NCBI GenBank assembly: GCA_964384965.1
Contig: CAYLLR010000010.1
Location: 1-20,653 of the forward strand
Length of the DNA: 20,653 bases
Reading direction: 5' to 3'
From: GW2011-AR1 sp964384965
GTDB lineage: Archaea; Nanobdellota; Nanobdellia; Pacearchaeales; GW2011-AR1
Numbering within the stretch: the stretch's first letter is position 1; each line of letters starts with the position of its first letter. The notes beneath the pieces are model-generated. The model was not told the DNA's origin. It searched no databases and saw nothing but the letters and a program-made list of their open reading frames with translations. A program made the translations under genes and the position numbers. This document shows, piece after piece, positions 20,594 to 20,653 of the stretch.

Positions 20594-20653
20594 TGAAAAT
20601 TTTTTCATTTTATATTTTTCGAATAGAAAAAAGAGCAAAAGGATTTTCAAATC

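Noticed and set aside
1..20653. CRISPR arrays, transposases, integrases, toxin-antitoxin or phage genes
   Set aside because: No regularly spaced repeats and no matching protein motifs were seen. The region reads as ordinary chromosome with some lineage-specific genes.

Overview
The window is an AT-rich, gene-dense piece of an archaeal chromosome, most likely from a DPANN lineage of the Woesearchaeota/Pacearchaeota kind. Archaeal markers are transcription factor E (TFE), deoxyhypusine synthase, GatD of the archaeal Glu-tRNA(Gln) amidotransferase, an archaeal/eukaryotic-type ProRS, a tRNA-Arg without encoded CCA, and promoters built from a TATA box. The lineage guess rests on many short proteins without recognisable family, a compact AlaRS, a double Lrp-type regulator, and small membrane and coiled-coil proteins. 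It is inference from reading, not a phylogeny.

Layout. Positions 1-2040: the tail of an unknown gene, a frameshifted paralog of it, an unknown 158-aa protein, and a membrane-anchored Cys-rich protein with a transglutaminase-like catalytic core. Positions 2078-5425: an unknown gene converging on a minus-strand cluster of two coiled-coil proteins and a short alanyl-tRNA synthetase. Positions 5553-8179: TFE with a very lysine-rich tail, a rhomboid protease coupled to a SpoIIM/DUF95-type membrane protein, and a 63-aa membrane protein. Positions 8257-12126: deoxyhypusine synthase, a full-length DisA-type diadenylate cyclase, and two tandem paralogs of unknown function with conserved cysteines. Positions 12139-14538: a double-HTH Lrp-like regulator, a 79-aa protein and a DHH-DHHA1 phosphoesterase. 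Positions 14539-14983: the only long gene-poor stretch, with two strong hairpins and two possible tiny ORFs. Positions 14984-17428: ProRS and a membrane-anchored trypsin-like protease on the minus strand. Positions 17512-20562: tRNA-Arg(TCG), an amino-acid permease of the AAAP kind, a small membrane protein and GatD.

How it works together. Translation dominates (AlaRS, ProRS, tRNA-Arg, GatD, deoxyhypusine synthase for aIF5A), alongside a basal transcription factor and envelope functions. Most genes carry their own TATA-like box (TTTAAATA, TTTTAAAA or TTATAAAT) centred about 24-27 nt before the start codon, which implies leaderless mRNAs and fixes several starts (422, 933, 13071 minus, 13495). 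A few genes show Shine-Dalgarno-like sequences instead (134, 5425 minus, 7397). No CRISPR array, transposase or integrase was seen. The most unusual part is the DisA neighbourhood: a bacterial-style cyclic-di-AMP synthase with an apparently degenerate C-terminal helix-hairpin-helix motif, followed by two undescribed paralogs, with a DHH phosphoesterase 3 kb away.
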